DNA from: Pseudomonadota bacterium | GTDB taxonomy: Bacteria > Chloroflexota > UBA6077 > JAJPHF01 | Assembly: GCA_021325365.1 (NCBI GenBank) | Contig: JAJPHF010000146.1 | Span: 29,450-93,449 of the forward strand | Direction: 5' to 3' | Length of the DNA: 64,000 bases | Shown: positions 34,471 to 41,618 of the stretch, piece after piece | Layout: every line of letters begins with the position of its first letter | Position numbering within the stretch: the first letter of the stretch is position 1 | Made by a program: the position numbers and the translations under genes | The notes under the pieces: generated by a model | The model's database searches: none | What the model saw: only the letters and a program-made list of their open reading frames with translations | Told to the model about the DNA's origin: nothing

Positions 34471-35521
34471 AAGCCGGCGCCTCCTCCAGAAAGCTCCGAT
34501 CGACCGCTTGGCTAAGATCGGCGGGGTGGGCCAGCAAGGCGGCGTCTAGGAAGTAGGCTTGCGTCGTGGCCAGGCTCAGCACATCCGGCGCGCCGTCGGG
34601 CGGGTAGGCGACCGGACTGAGCCGCGCCAGCGTCTTCGGGTCGTCGATCCCCAGCAGCGGCGCCAGCTCTTGCCACAAGGCCGCGCGCGTCGCCTCCGAC
34701 CGCAGCGCGGCCGTGTACTCGCCTAACGCGCGCAGGTACGCCGCCAGCAGCCGCGCCCCGACGCTGGGGCGGTGCGCCGCGAAGTTCGGCGAGAACAGCA
34801 CCACCGCGAGTTCCTGGCCGGGGTCCAGCGTGTCCACGCCCAGCCAGCGCGCGGCGCGGCCCGCGGCCTCCAGCCGCGCCGCGTCGGGCTCGACCACGAA
34901 CGCCGCGTCGAGCTGGCCGTCGGCCAGCGCGTCGGCGGCGCGGTCGGGTGGGAGGTCCACGAGGTTCACGTCGCTCGGCGTCAGGCGCAGCCGTGCCAGC
35001 GCGAGCGCCGCCTCGCGCCCGCCGAGCCCGTACAGGTCGACGCCAATCGGCCGTCCCCGCAGGCTCAGGTCTGGGCGGCGGGCCAGGTCAGCGCGCAGCA
35101 CGAACGCCGCCGGGCTCGCGCCCGGCTGCGCCTCGCCGGCCGACGCGACGATGCGGGGCGCGGCCGGCTTCGCCAGCGCGTCGAAAAAGTCGACGCTGGG
35201 CGACGCGGTGCCCACGTCGAGCTGGCCGGCGACGACGGGCCAGAGCACGCCGAACGGTGTCGAGAAGCCAACCTGCTCCAGCTCGATGCCTTGCTCCGCC
35301 AGGTAGCCGCGACCGATGGCAAGCAACAGCCCCGTGTCGTACAGGCTGCCGCCCGTCCCCACGCGGACGATGGGCGCGACGGGAGCGCCGGGGCGCGGGC
35401 CGGGGCGCTCGGGCGGCGGCGTGCAGCCGGCCAGCAGCGCCGCCACCACCGCAACCGCCCCCGCGACTCGGCTCGCCCGGCTAGCGCGCAAGCGCCGCGC
35501 GCCGCCGGCCCACCACGTCAC
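34457..35521 (-). CDS. NMT1/SsuA-like substrate-binding lipoprotein
   Basis: A 354-residue exported lipoprotein: hydrophobic segment then lipobox LLAGC (Cys 33). The mature part shows VRVGTGGSLYDTGLLLAIGR, GYLAEQGIELEQVGF, VVAGQLDVGTASPSVDFFDA and GLGGREAALALARL, typical of NMT1/SsuA-like proteins. Third gene of an operon with a conserved unknown protein and a UGSC selenoprotein, 19 bases downstream of the latter. No transporter genes adjoin. GTG 35521 is the start; a hairpin repeat provides the stop. Confidence 0.83.
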   Translation of the reverse strand: MTWWAGGARRLRASRASRVAGAVAVVAALLAGCTPPPERPGPRPGAPVAPIVRVGTGGSLYDTGLLLAIGRGYLAEQGIELEQVGFSTPFGVLWPVVAGQLDVGTASPSVDFFDALAKPAAPRIVASAGEAQPGASPAAFVLRADLARRPDLSLRGRPIGVDLYGLGGREAALALARLRLTPSDVNLVDLPPDRAADALADGQLDAAFVVEPDAARLEAAGRAARWLGVDTLDPGQELAVVLFSPNFAAHRPSVGARLLAAYLRALGEYTAALRSEATRAALWQELAPLLGIDDPKTLARLSPVAYPPDGAPDVLSLATTQAYFLDAALLAHPADLSQAVDRSFLEEAPAYLPP

Positions 35522-35540
35522 GTGGCGCTCGCCCCCGTCG

Positions 35541-36092
35541 CTATCCGCCAGCGGTGGTGAGCAGCCTCACGACGTCGCGCAGCGCCGCCGCGGCGCGGGC
35601 ACGCAGCTGTTCGGGGCTGAGGCGGCCCACCGGGTGAGGCACCATCAGGAACGGGTAGTCGGGCAGCCCGGCCACGGCCGCCGTCGCGCGCGCCATCCGC
35701 TCGAAGGCGTCCGTGCAGATGACCGCGGCCGGGATGCCCCGGCGCTCCAGCGCGATGCCGTCGTGCACACTGCACGAGCTGCACGACCCTCAATCGCCGA
35801 CCGCGGTCACCACCGCGTCGCACTGCCCCGTAAGCTGGTCCAGCGTCTCCGCGGGCGCCACGCGGCTGGCGCTCGGCTTGCCCACGAGCGCCACCGGCAC
35901 CGCGCCGTGCCGCTCGCGCAACAGCGTCCCCAGCGCCGTCAGGAACTCCTGCGAGTTCGGCTTGCCATTCGCCAGCAGCCCCACGCGTTGGCCGCGCAGG
36001 TTGGCCAGCCGCGGCGCCCGCGTCGCGCCCGCCGGCCGCGCGGCCGTCCGCGGGTCGAGCAAGGTCAGCGTCTTCTCGCTGGCAATCGCCAT
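35541..36092 (-). CDS. UGSC-family selenoprotein (in-frame UGA read as Sec)
   Basis: A 183-residue protein if TGA at 35792-35790 is decoded as selenocysteine (residue 101). The N-terminal half (LRGQRVGLLANGKPNSQEFL, DAVVTAVGD) runs straight into U-GSC, then SSCSVHDGIALERRGIPAAV and a C-terminal VPHPVGRLSPEQL. Codon usage and frame are continuous on both sides of TGA, and the UGSC motif names a known but uncharacterised (seleno)protein family. A hairpin with bSECIS geometry follows the TGA. GGAGG lies four bases before ATG 36092. Second gene of a three-gene operon. A thiol/selenol redox role is likely but unproven. Confidence 0.85.
35761..35792 (-). promoter_or_regulatory. UGA codon and candidate bSECIS hairpin
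   Basis: Twelve bases after TGA (35792-35790), TCGTGCA (35777-35771) pairs perfectly with TGCACGA (35767-35761) around the loop GTG. The UGA-to-loop distance is 19 nt and the loop starts with G, as expected for bacterial selenocysteine insertion elements. An alternative 8-bp pairing beginning nearer the UGA (GTCGTGCA with TGCACGAC) competes. Confidence 0.65.
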
Positions 36093-36109
36093 GCTGCCTC
36101 CTCGCGGCG

Positions 36110-37207
36110 CTAATGCGCGCCGCCCTCCTCCGACCCAAGCGTCGGCGCGGCGCTGTCGGCCGGCACCGCGCAGTCCGCGCAGGCGGCTACGGCGCGCGTC
36201 ACCGGCTCCGACGAGCGCCCGCCGGCCCACGGCGGCACTACGGCCGAGAACGTGCCGCCCGTCCCTCCGGCCGTGATAATCAACAGGTCCGACTCCCGGA
36301 CGAGCGGGGGGAAGCGCTGCGCGTCGCCCGGCTCGACAGCGCCGCGCAGGTAGCCCGCGCGCTTGAGCTCGGCCGCCGAGCGGCGCGCGTGCTCCGCCAG
36401 GTAGGCGCGCACGTCGGCCTTGCTCCACCCCGCGCGCTCGATCACGGCGCGGTGCTCGGGTGCCACGACGACGAGATACGCGCCCTGCGTGTAGCCGCCG
36501 TGCGCCATCACGTCGGCCACCGTGGCGAGCACGTCCTCCGGCGTCTGCCCGAAGGCGTTGCGCACGTAGTGCGGCGCCTCCGCGGCCATCACCGTCACCG
36601 CGCTCGTGTCGCGCGCCAGCCCGCGCTCGACGTGCAGCGGCTGCCAGCCCGTCGCCTCCTCGTTCTCCGCGATGCAGTAGCTATACTTGCCCGGATGCCC
36701 CAGCGTCGATTGGTCCAGCACGCCCGGCTCGGCGCCGCAGACGTTCAGCAGCAGGAGCCGGATCGCCCGCCCGATGGTCGCGTTCGCCCGCCGCCCGGGG
36801 CCAAAGACGTTGCCGCCCGCGTTCAAGTCGATCTGCTGGCGAATCGGCCCGTTCACGATCAGGAGCGGCGCCGCGCCGCCCGTGCTCGCCATGCTGCCGT
36901 GCAGGCAGAAAGCGTCGTCGGTCAGCGCCTGGATGGCCGCGACGACGACCGGGAAGTAGGCGGGCAGGCAGCCGGCCATCACCGCGTTGATGGCCGCCTT
37001 CTCGGCGGTGATCGCCCGCCCGCGGTCGGCCACCTCGCCTAGCACCGTGCCCGGATCGAGCGTCGCCACTGCCAGGAACTCCGCCACCCGCTCCGGCGTC
37101 GGCGGCACCACCGGCAGGCCGTCGGTCCAGCCCTGCTGGTAGCAGAACTCGATCGCCTCCAGCGTATCGGGCACCTCGTAGCGCGGCGATGCTAGCTCCG
37201 TCGCCAT
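36110..37207 (-). CDS. Conserved protein of unknown function in UGSC operon
   Basis: A 365-residue protein, no enzyme family recognised. Readable conserved blocks: YQQGWTDGLPVVPPTPERVA, AEKAAINAVMAGCLPAYFPV, APLLIVNGPIRQQIDLNAGG, FGPGRRANATIGRAIRLLLL and KYSYCIAENEEATGWQPLHV. These look like a widespread but unnamed bacterial family. Several Cys (MAGC, NVCG, YSYC, and CADC near the C-terminus) suit thiol or metal chemistry. The stop lies 17 bases before the UGSC gene start, so the two are almost certainly co-transcribed. No signal peptide or membrane span. Confidence 0.75.
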   Translation of the reverse strand: MATELASPRYEVPDTLEAIEFCYQQGWTDGLPVVPPTPERVAEFLAVATLDPGTVLGEVADRGRAITAEKAAINAVMAGCLPAYFPVVVAAIQALTDDAFCLHGSMASTGGAAPLLIVNGPIRQQIDLNAGGNVFGPGRRANATIGRAIRLLLLNVCGAEPGVLDQSTLGHPGKYSYCIAENEEATGWQPLHVERGLARDTSAVTVMAAEAPHYVRNAFGQTPEDVLATVADVMAHGGYTQGAYLVVVAPEHRAVIERAGWSKADVRAYLAEHARRSAAELKRAGYLRGAVEPGDAQRFPPLVRESDLLIITAGGTGGTFSAVVPPWAGGRSSEPVTRAVAACADCAVPADSAAPTLGSEEGGAH

Positions 37208-37294
37208 GCTCTCTCCCTGCCGCGTCGCGTTCGGGGGCCAGCCCTCGCCGGATTCTAGCCCCGCGCTCCGCTTACAGCAATGTCAGTCGGGTCG

Positions 37295-38032
37295 TCACCG
37301 CGCCGCGAGCGGGCGCTTGGCAGGCAGGCCGGGGCGGCGCGGGTAGGCCGCCGGCGTGGCGGCGGCTTTCTCGACGACGACGAGGGCGCGGCCGTCGTCG
37401 AGCGGCGGGACCGTGACCGGCATGATCCTCGGCGGGCCGCCGCCCAGTGTCTGGCAGGCGAACGCCGCGCCAGCGATCTCCTCGGCCAGGTCGCCGCGCC
37501 GCTGGGCCACCAGCAGCCCGCCGACGCGCAGGAACGGCAGCGTCAGCTCCAGCAGCACGGGCAGCGGCGCCAGCGCCCGCGCGAACACGACGTCGTAGCT
37601 CTCGCGGTGCGCGGGCGCGTGCGCCAGCGTCTCCGCCCGCTCGGCGATCGCCGCCACCTCCGACAGCCCGAGCGCGGCGATCAGGTGGTCGAGAAACTCG
37701 ACCTTCTTCCCCGTGGCCTCTAGCAGCGTCATGCGCAGCCGGGGGAGCGCCAGCTTGAGCGGCACGCCGGGGAAGCCACCGCCGCTCCCCACGTCCAGGC
37801 AGCGCAGTGGCAGGACGGATGCCGCCGCGCCCCAGCGGGCCAGCAGCGGCGTCGCGCCGGTGAGCGAGTCGAGGAAGTGGTGCGTCTCGACGGCGGCCGG
37901 CGCGACGATGCGGGTCAGGTTGACGCGCGCGTTCCAGGCCAGCAGCTCGTCGCGGTAGCGCGCGAAGGCGGCAAGCTGCTCCGGGCCGAGCGGCACCCCG
38001 AGCGCCGCCGCGCCCGCCGCGAGTGTCTCCAT
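37295..38032 (-). CDS. rsmG: 16S rRNA (guanine-N7)-methyltransferase RsmG
   Basis: A 245-residue SAM-dependent methyltransferase (GidB) that modifies 16S rRNA in the 530 loop. Motifs: LLAWNARVNLTRI, HHFLDSLTGATPLL, LDVGSGGGFPGVPLKLALP, LLEATGKKVEFLDHLI and VVFARALAPLPVLLEL. Stands alone, not beside gidA or parAB as in many genomes. Divergent from the greA-like gene. Confidence 0.94.
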   Translation of the reverse strand: METLAAGAAALGVPLGPEQLAAFARYRDELLAWNARVNLTRIVAPAAVETHHFLDSLTGATPLLARWGAAASVLPLRCLDVGSGGGFPGVPLKLALPRLRMTLLEATGKKVEFLDHLIAALGLSEVAAIAERAETLAHAPAHRESYDVVFARALAPLPVLLELTLPFLRVGGLLVAQRRGDLAEEIAGAAFACQTLGGGPPRIMPVTVPPLDDGRALVVVEKAAATPAAYPRRPGLPAKRPLAAR

Positions 38033-38039
38033 CGTTCCC

Positions 38040-38069
38040 TTGAGGCGGCGCCCTGCGCTCGGCTATAAA
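38040..38069 (+). promoter_or_regulatory. Possible promoter of greA-like gene
   Basis: TTGAGG (38040-38045), 18-base spacer, TATAAA (38064-38069); start codon at 38115. Confidence 0.5.
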
Positions 38070-38114
38070 CTGAAGTTCACCCAAGATTGTAACTAGCATC
38101 GAGGTGGTCCCACC

Positions 38115-38948
38115 ATGTCCAGCAGCCAGCCGCCCGGCGCCCCCAGCGGGATGCAGCTCGGTCAGGCCGTGAGCACCTATCTGGGAACCCTCCCGGCTGC
38201 GGAGCGTGAGGCGCAGGCGCCAATGCTCCTGCGCTTTTCCCGCTGGCTCGGCCCCGACCGCGACCTGAACGCGATCATGCCAATCGAGCTAGAGCGCTAT
38301 CAGGAGCAGCTTGGCGAGGTCGGCATCGATCCCACGCGCAGCCTGGATGGGCTCAAGAACTTCCTGGCCGACGCGAAGAAGCGGGGCTGGACCGACACCA
38401 ATCTCGGCCTACACGTCAAGGTTCGCCGCAAGCCCGCGGCTACCCGCGCGACCGCCAACAACAATACCGCGACCGCCGAGGCGCGCGTCGAGATGACCCA
38501 GGAGGGCCTGGCAGCGCTCCAGCAGGAGCTATATCGGCTCGAGCACGAGGTGCGCCCGCGCGTCACCGCGACCATGCAGCGCGCCGCGGCCGACAAGGAC
38601 TTCCGCGAGAACGCTCCCTATCACGCGGCGAAGGAAGAGCTGTCCGCGGTGCAGTCGCGTATCAACGCGCTGCGCGACACGATCTCGGCGGCCGCCATCG
38701 TGGAGCGCAGCGCGGCGGACCGCGCCGGCCTGGGCACCTGCGTCGTCGTCCGCGATTTGGTCGAGGACGAGGAGTTCCGCTACACGCTGGTCGGCCCGGG
38801 CGAGATCGACCCCCGCCGCGGCAAGATCTCCATCCAGTCGCCCGTCGCGCAAGCGCTCGTCGACCACGCGGCCGGCGACGTGGTCGAGGTCGAGACGCCC
38901 GCCGGCATCGTCCACTACCGCATCGAGCGGATCGAGCCGGCGAAGTGA
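38115..38948 (+). CDS. GreA/GreB-family transcript cleavage factor with N-terminal extension
   Basis: A 277-residue protein. Residues ~125-277 are GreA-like: coiled coil with acidic tip region [20 protein letters not shown] and FKBP-like C-terminal domain ([20 protein letters not shown]). Residues ~13-100 ([20 protein letters not shown] ... [20 protein letters not shown]) resemble the SAM-like core-binding domain of tyrosine recombinases, an unusual fusion, joined by an Ala/Thr/Asn linker. Gre factors rescue backtracked RNA polymerase. The stop overlaps the next gene's GTG. A canonical paralogue is at 44879. Confidence 0.82.
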   Translation: MSSSQPPGAPSGMQLGQAVSTYLGTLPAAEREAQAPMLLRFSRWLGPDRDLNAIMPIELERYQEQLGEVGIDPTRSLDGLKNFLADAKKRGWTDTNLGLHVKVRRKPAATRATANNNTATAEARVEMTQEGLAALQQELYRLEHEVRPRVTATMQRAAADKDFRENAPYHAAKEELSAVQSRINALRDTISAAAIVERSAADRAGLGTCVVVRDLVEDEEFRYTLVGPGEIDPRRGKISIQSPVAQALVDHAAGDVVEVETPAGIVHYRIERIEPAK

Positions 38949-39364
38949 GCGACGGGCCGCCGCGCACGCCGCTGCTCACCGTCGACGGCGTGGTGGTCGA
39001 GAACGGCGCCGTGCTGCTCATCCGCCGGCGCAATCCCCCGTTCGCGGGCCAGTACGCCCTCCCCGGCGGCTTCGTGGACGTCGGCGAGACGGTCGAGGCC
39101 GCCGTCGTCCGCGAGGTGCGCGAGGAGACCGGCCTCGACACGGCGATCGACTGCCTGCTCGGCGTCTACTCCGACCTCCACCGCGACCCGCGCGGGCACA
39201 CGGTCAGCGTGACCTACCTCCTGCGCCGCCTCGGCGGCACCCTGGCCGGCGCCGACGACGCCGACGACGCCCGCTTCTTCCCCCTCGACGCCCTCCCCGC
39301 GCTGGCCTTCGACCACGCCCACATCCTCGCCGACGCCCGCCGCGCGCTGCGCGCCGACCGCTGA
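38945..39364 (+). CDS. Nudix hydrolase (ADP-ribose pyrophosphatase-like)
   Basis: A 139-residue Nudix enzyme with intact box [24 protein letters not shown] (positions about 42-65) preceded by LPGG. Short proteins of this type hydrolyse ADP-ribose or other nucleoside diphosphates. GTG 38945 overlaps the greA-like stop (GTGA), so the two are coupled. Confidence 0.92.
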   Translation: MSDGPPRTPLLTVDGVVVENGAVLLIRRRNPPFAGQYALPGGFVDVGETVEAAVVREVREETGLDTAIDCLLGVYSDLHRDPRGHTVSVTYLLRRLGGTLAGADDADDARFFPLDALPALAFDHAHILADARRALRADR

Positions 39365-39384
39365 GGGCTGAGCGGAGACAGCGC

Positions 39385-40806
39385 TTGTCACTCAGCACTC
39401 AGCACTCAGCACGCAGCGCTGACTGGCGCTTGGCAGGCGCGGTGCTCGCGGGCCGCGCGGCCAGCGCGCTCAGCCGTCGCCTGGGGCGCGGCGGCGGCAC
39501 GGTCATCGCCGGCCACGTCGTGCCGCGCCTCGCGCCCGACGCGCTCAGCCGCCTGAGCGCCGCGCTGCCGGACGGCGTGGTGCTCGTGTCGGGCACCAAC
39601 GGCAAGACGACCACCGCGCGGCTGCTCGCGCAGGTGCTCGACGCGAGCGGGCGGCGCGTCGTCCACAACCGCGCGGGCGCCAACCTGCTCACCGGCATCG
39701 TCAGCGCCCTGGCCCAGGCGGCCGACACGCGCGGCCGGCCGCGCGCCGACGTGGGGCTGTTCGAGGTGGACGAGGCAACGCTGCCCCGGGCGCTTCCCCC
39801 CACGCGCCCCCGCGTCGTCGTGCTCACCAACATCTTCCGCGATCAGCTCGACCGCTACGGCGAGGTCCACTACGTCGCCGCGATCTGGCGGCGCGCGCTG
39901 GCCGCCCTGCCTCCTGGCGCCACGCTCGTGCTGAACGCCGACGACCCGCTCGTCGCCAGCCTGGGCGCCGTCCACCCGGGGCCGGTGCTGTACTACGGCG
40001 TGGCGGTGCCAGCCCTCGCCACGCCCGGCCTGTCGCACGCCGCCGACGCGCGCCTCTGCCCCGTCTGCGGCGCCCCGCTCGCCTACGCGCGCAGCTACTA
40101 CGGTCACCTGGGCGCCTATCGCTGCTCCGCCTGCCCGTTCGCCCGCCCCACGCCCGCCGTCGTCGCCGTCGAGCCCGTGCAGCTCGGCCCCGCGCAGACC
40201 CGCTTCCAGGTCGACACCCCGGCGGGCGCGCTGCGCCTCACCCTACCGTTGCCGGGGCTGTACAACGTGTACAATGCCCTCGCCGCCACGGCGGGAGGCC
40301 TGGCGCTGGGTGCCGCCCCCACGGCCGTAGCGGCCGGGCTGGCGCGCGTCAGCGCCGCCTTCGGGCGCCTGGAGCGCATCGCCGTCGGCGATCGCGCCGT
40401 CTCGCTCGCGCTCGTCAAGAATCCCGTCGGCTGCACGGAGGTGCTGCGCACGCTGACGACCGATCCCGCGCCGAAGACGCTGCTCGTCGCCATCAACGAT
40501 CTGTTCGCGGACGGCACCGACGTCTCCTGGCTGTGGGACGCCGACTTCGAGCTGCTCGGCGGGCAGGTGGCCTGCGCGGTGTGCAGCGGCACGCGGGCGG
40601 CCGACATGGCGCTGCGGCTCAAGTACGCGCTCGTCGCGCCCGAGCGCCTCCTAGTCGAGCCCGACGTGGCCCGCGCATTGCAGCAGGCGCTGGCGCGAAC
40701 GCCCGTCGGCGGCACCCTGCACGTGCTGCCGACCTACACGGCGCTCTTGGCGCTCCGCGAGGCGCTGCGCCGCCAGGGCGCCGTCGCCGGCTTCTGGGAA
40801 GACTAG
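39385..40806 (+). CDS. murT: Lipid II isoglutaminyl synthase, MurT subunit
   Basis: A 473-residue Mur-ligase-fold subunit that, with GatD, amidates the D-Glu of lipid II. Mur motifs: LVSGTNGKTTTARLLAQVL, NRAGANLLTGIVSAL, FEVDEATLP, LTNIFRDQLDRYGEVHY. A zinc ribbon (CPVCGAPL ... CSACPF) and the C-terminal MurT domain (VKNPVGCTEVLRTL, AINDLFADGTDVSWLWDADF) distinguish it from MurC-F. The TTG start and first codons lie in a CTCAGCACT repeat, so the true start may be slightly downstream. gatD follows 50 bases later. Confidence 0.95.
   Translation: MSLSTQHSARSADWRLAGAVLAGRAASALSRRLGRGGGTVIAGHVVPRLAPDALSRLSAALPDGVVLVSGTNGKTTTARLLAQVLDASGRRVVHNRAGANLLTGIVSALAQAADTRGRPRADVGLFEVDEATLPRALPPTRPRVVVLTNIFRDQLDRYGEVHYVAAIWRRALAALPPGATLVLNADDPLVASLGAVHPGPVLYYGVAVPALATPGLSHAADARLCPVCGAPLAYARSYYGHLGAYRCSACPFARPTPAVVAVEPVQLGPAQTRFQVDTPAGALRLTLPLPGLYNVYNALAATAGGLALGAAPTAVAAGLARVSAAFGRLERIAVGDRAVSLALVKNPVGCTEVLRTLTTDPAPKTLLVAINDLFADGTDVSWLWDADFELLGGQVACAVCSGTRAADMALRLKYALVAPERLLVEPDVARALQQALARTPVGGTLHVLPTYTALLALREALRRQGAVAGFWED
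39390..39418 (+). repeat. CTCAGCACT-type short tandem repeat, copy 3
   Basis: Three perfect CTCAGCA units plus a CGCAGCGCT end, in the 5' codons of murT (encoding LSTQHSA). Confidence 0.8.
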
Positions 40807-40820
40807 CAGCGCGTCTGACT

Positions 40821-40854
40821 CCCTCTCCCCCTGGGAGAGGGCTGGGGTGAGGGC
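40821..40854. repeat. CCCTCTCCCCCTGGGAGAGGG hairpin repeat (family B), copy 3
   Basis: Lies between murT and gatD and ends two bases before the gatD GTG, so the gatD ribosome site is formed by the repeat (GGTGAGGGC). Confidence 0.85.
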
Positions 40855-40856
40855 AA

Positions 40857-41618
40857 GTGGACCTGCGGCTGGGGCACCTATACCCCGAGCTAATGAGCAC
40901 CTACGGCGATCGCGGCAACATTCTGACCTTGCTGCGGCGCGCGGAATGGCGCGGCCTTCGCCTGCACGTCGACGGGATTGGCCTGGGCGAGCGCCCCGAT
41001 CCCGCCGCCTACGACCTCTACTTCTTCGGCGGCGGGCAGGACCGCGAGCAGGCGGTGGTCGCGGCCGATCTGGTCAGCCACAAGGGCGCTGCCCTGCGCG
41101 AGGCCGCCGAGGCCGGGGCGGTGATGCTCGCCGTCTGCGGCGGCTACCAGCTGCTCGGCCGCGAGTTTCGCACGGGCAGCGGCGCGGTGCTGCCCGGTAT
41201 CGGCCTGCTCGACGCCTGGACCGTCGCCGGCGAGCGGCGCAACATCGGCAACGTCGTCGTGCGCTGCCCCTGGGACGCCGCGCGCCGCACGCTGGTCGGC
41301 TTCGAGAACCACAGCGGCAAGACGTACCTCGGGCCAGGCTGCGCGCCGCTCGGGCTGGTGGCGGTCGGCGCCGGCAACAACGGCGAGGACCGCACCGAGG
41401 GAGCCGTGTACCGCGACGTCTACGCCTGCTACCTGCACGGCTCGCTGCTGCCGAAGAACGCCTGGTTCGCCGACCACCTGCTGCACCGCGCGCTCGTGCG
41501 CCGCTACGGCGCCGGCGTGCCGTTCCCGCCCCTCGACGACCGCCTGGAAGAGGCCGCCCACCAGGCGATCCTGGCCCGCGTGCAGCAGGTGGGCCGCGCG
41601 GCGGTGAGCGTGCAGTGA
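40857..41618 (+). CDS. gatD: Lipid II isoglutaminyl synthase, glutaminase subunit GatD
   Basis: A 253-residue class I glutamine amidotransferase supplying ammonia to MurT. Start LRLGHLYPELMSTYGDRGN; nucleophile Cys in AVCGGYQLLG; catalytic His in CYLHGSLLPKN; GFENHSGKTYL is typical of GatD/CobB-like enzymes. Stop overlaps the murJ start. The pair implies amidated, Gram-positive-type peptidoglycan. Confidence 0.94.
   Translation: MDLRLGHLYPELMSTYGDRGNILTLLRRAEWRGLRLHVDGIGLGERPDPAAYDLYFFGGGQDREQAVVAADLVSHKGAALREAAEAGAVMLAVCGGYQLLGREFRTGSGAVLPGIGLLDAWTVAGERRNIGNVVVRCPWDAARRTLVGFENHSGKTYLGPGCAPLGLVAVGAGNNGEDRTEGAVYRDVYACYLHGSLLPKNAWFADHLLHRALVRRYGAGVPFPPLDDRLEEAAHQAILARVQQVGRAAVSVQ

Noticed and set aside
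35541..36092. Reading the UGA at 35790-35792 as a true stop, giving two short proteins
   Set aside because: Both halves belong to one conserved family, the frame is continuous, GSC follows the UGA, and a suitable hairpin lies downstream; the second half would have no ribosome site of its own.
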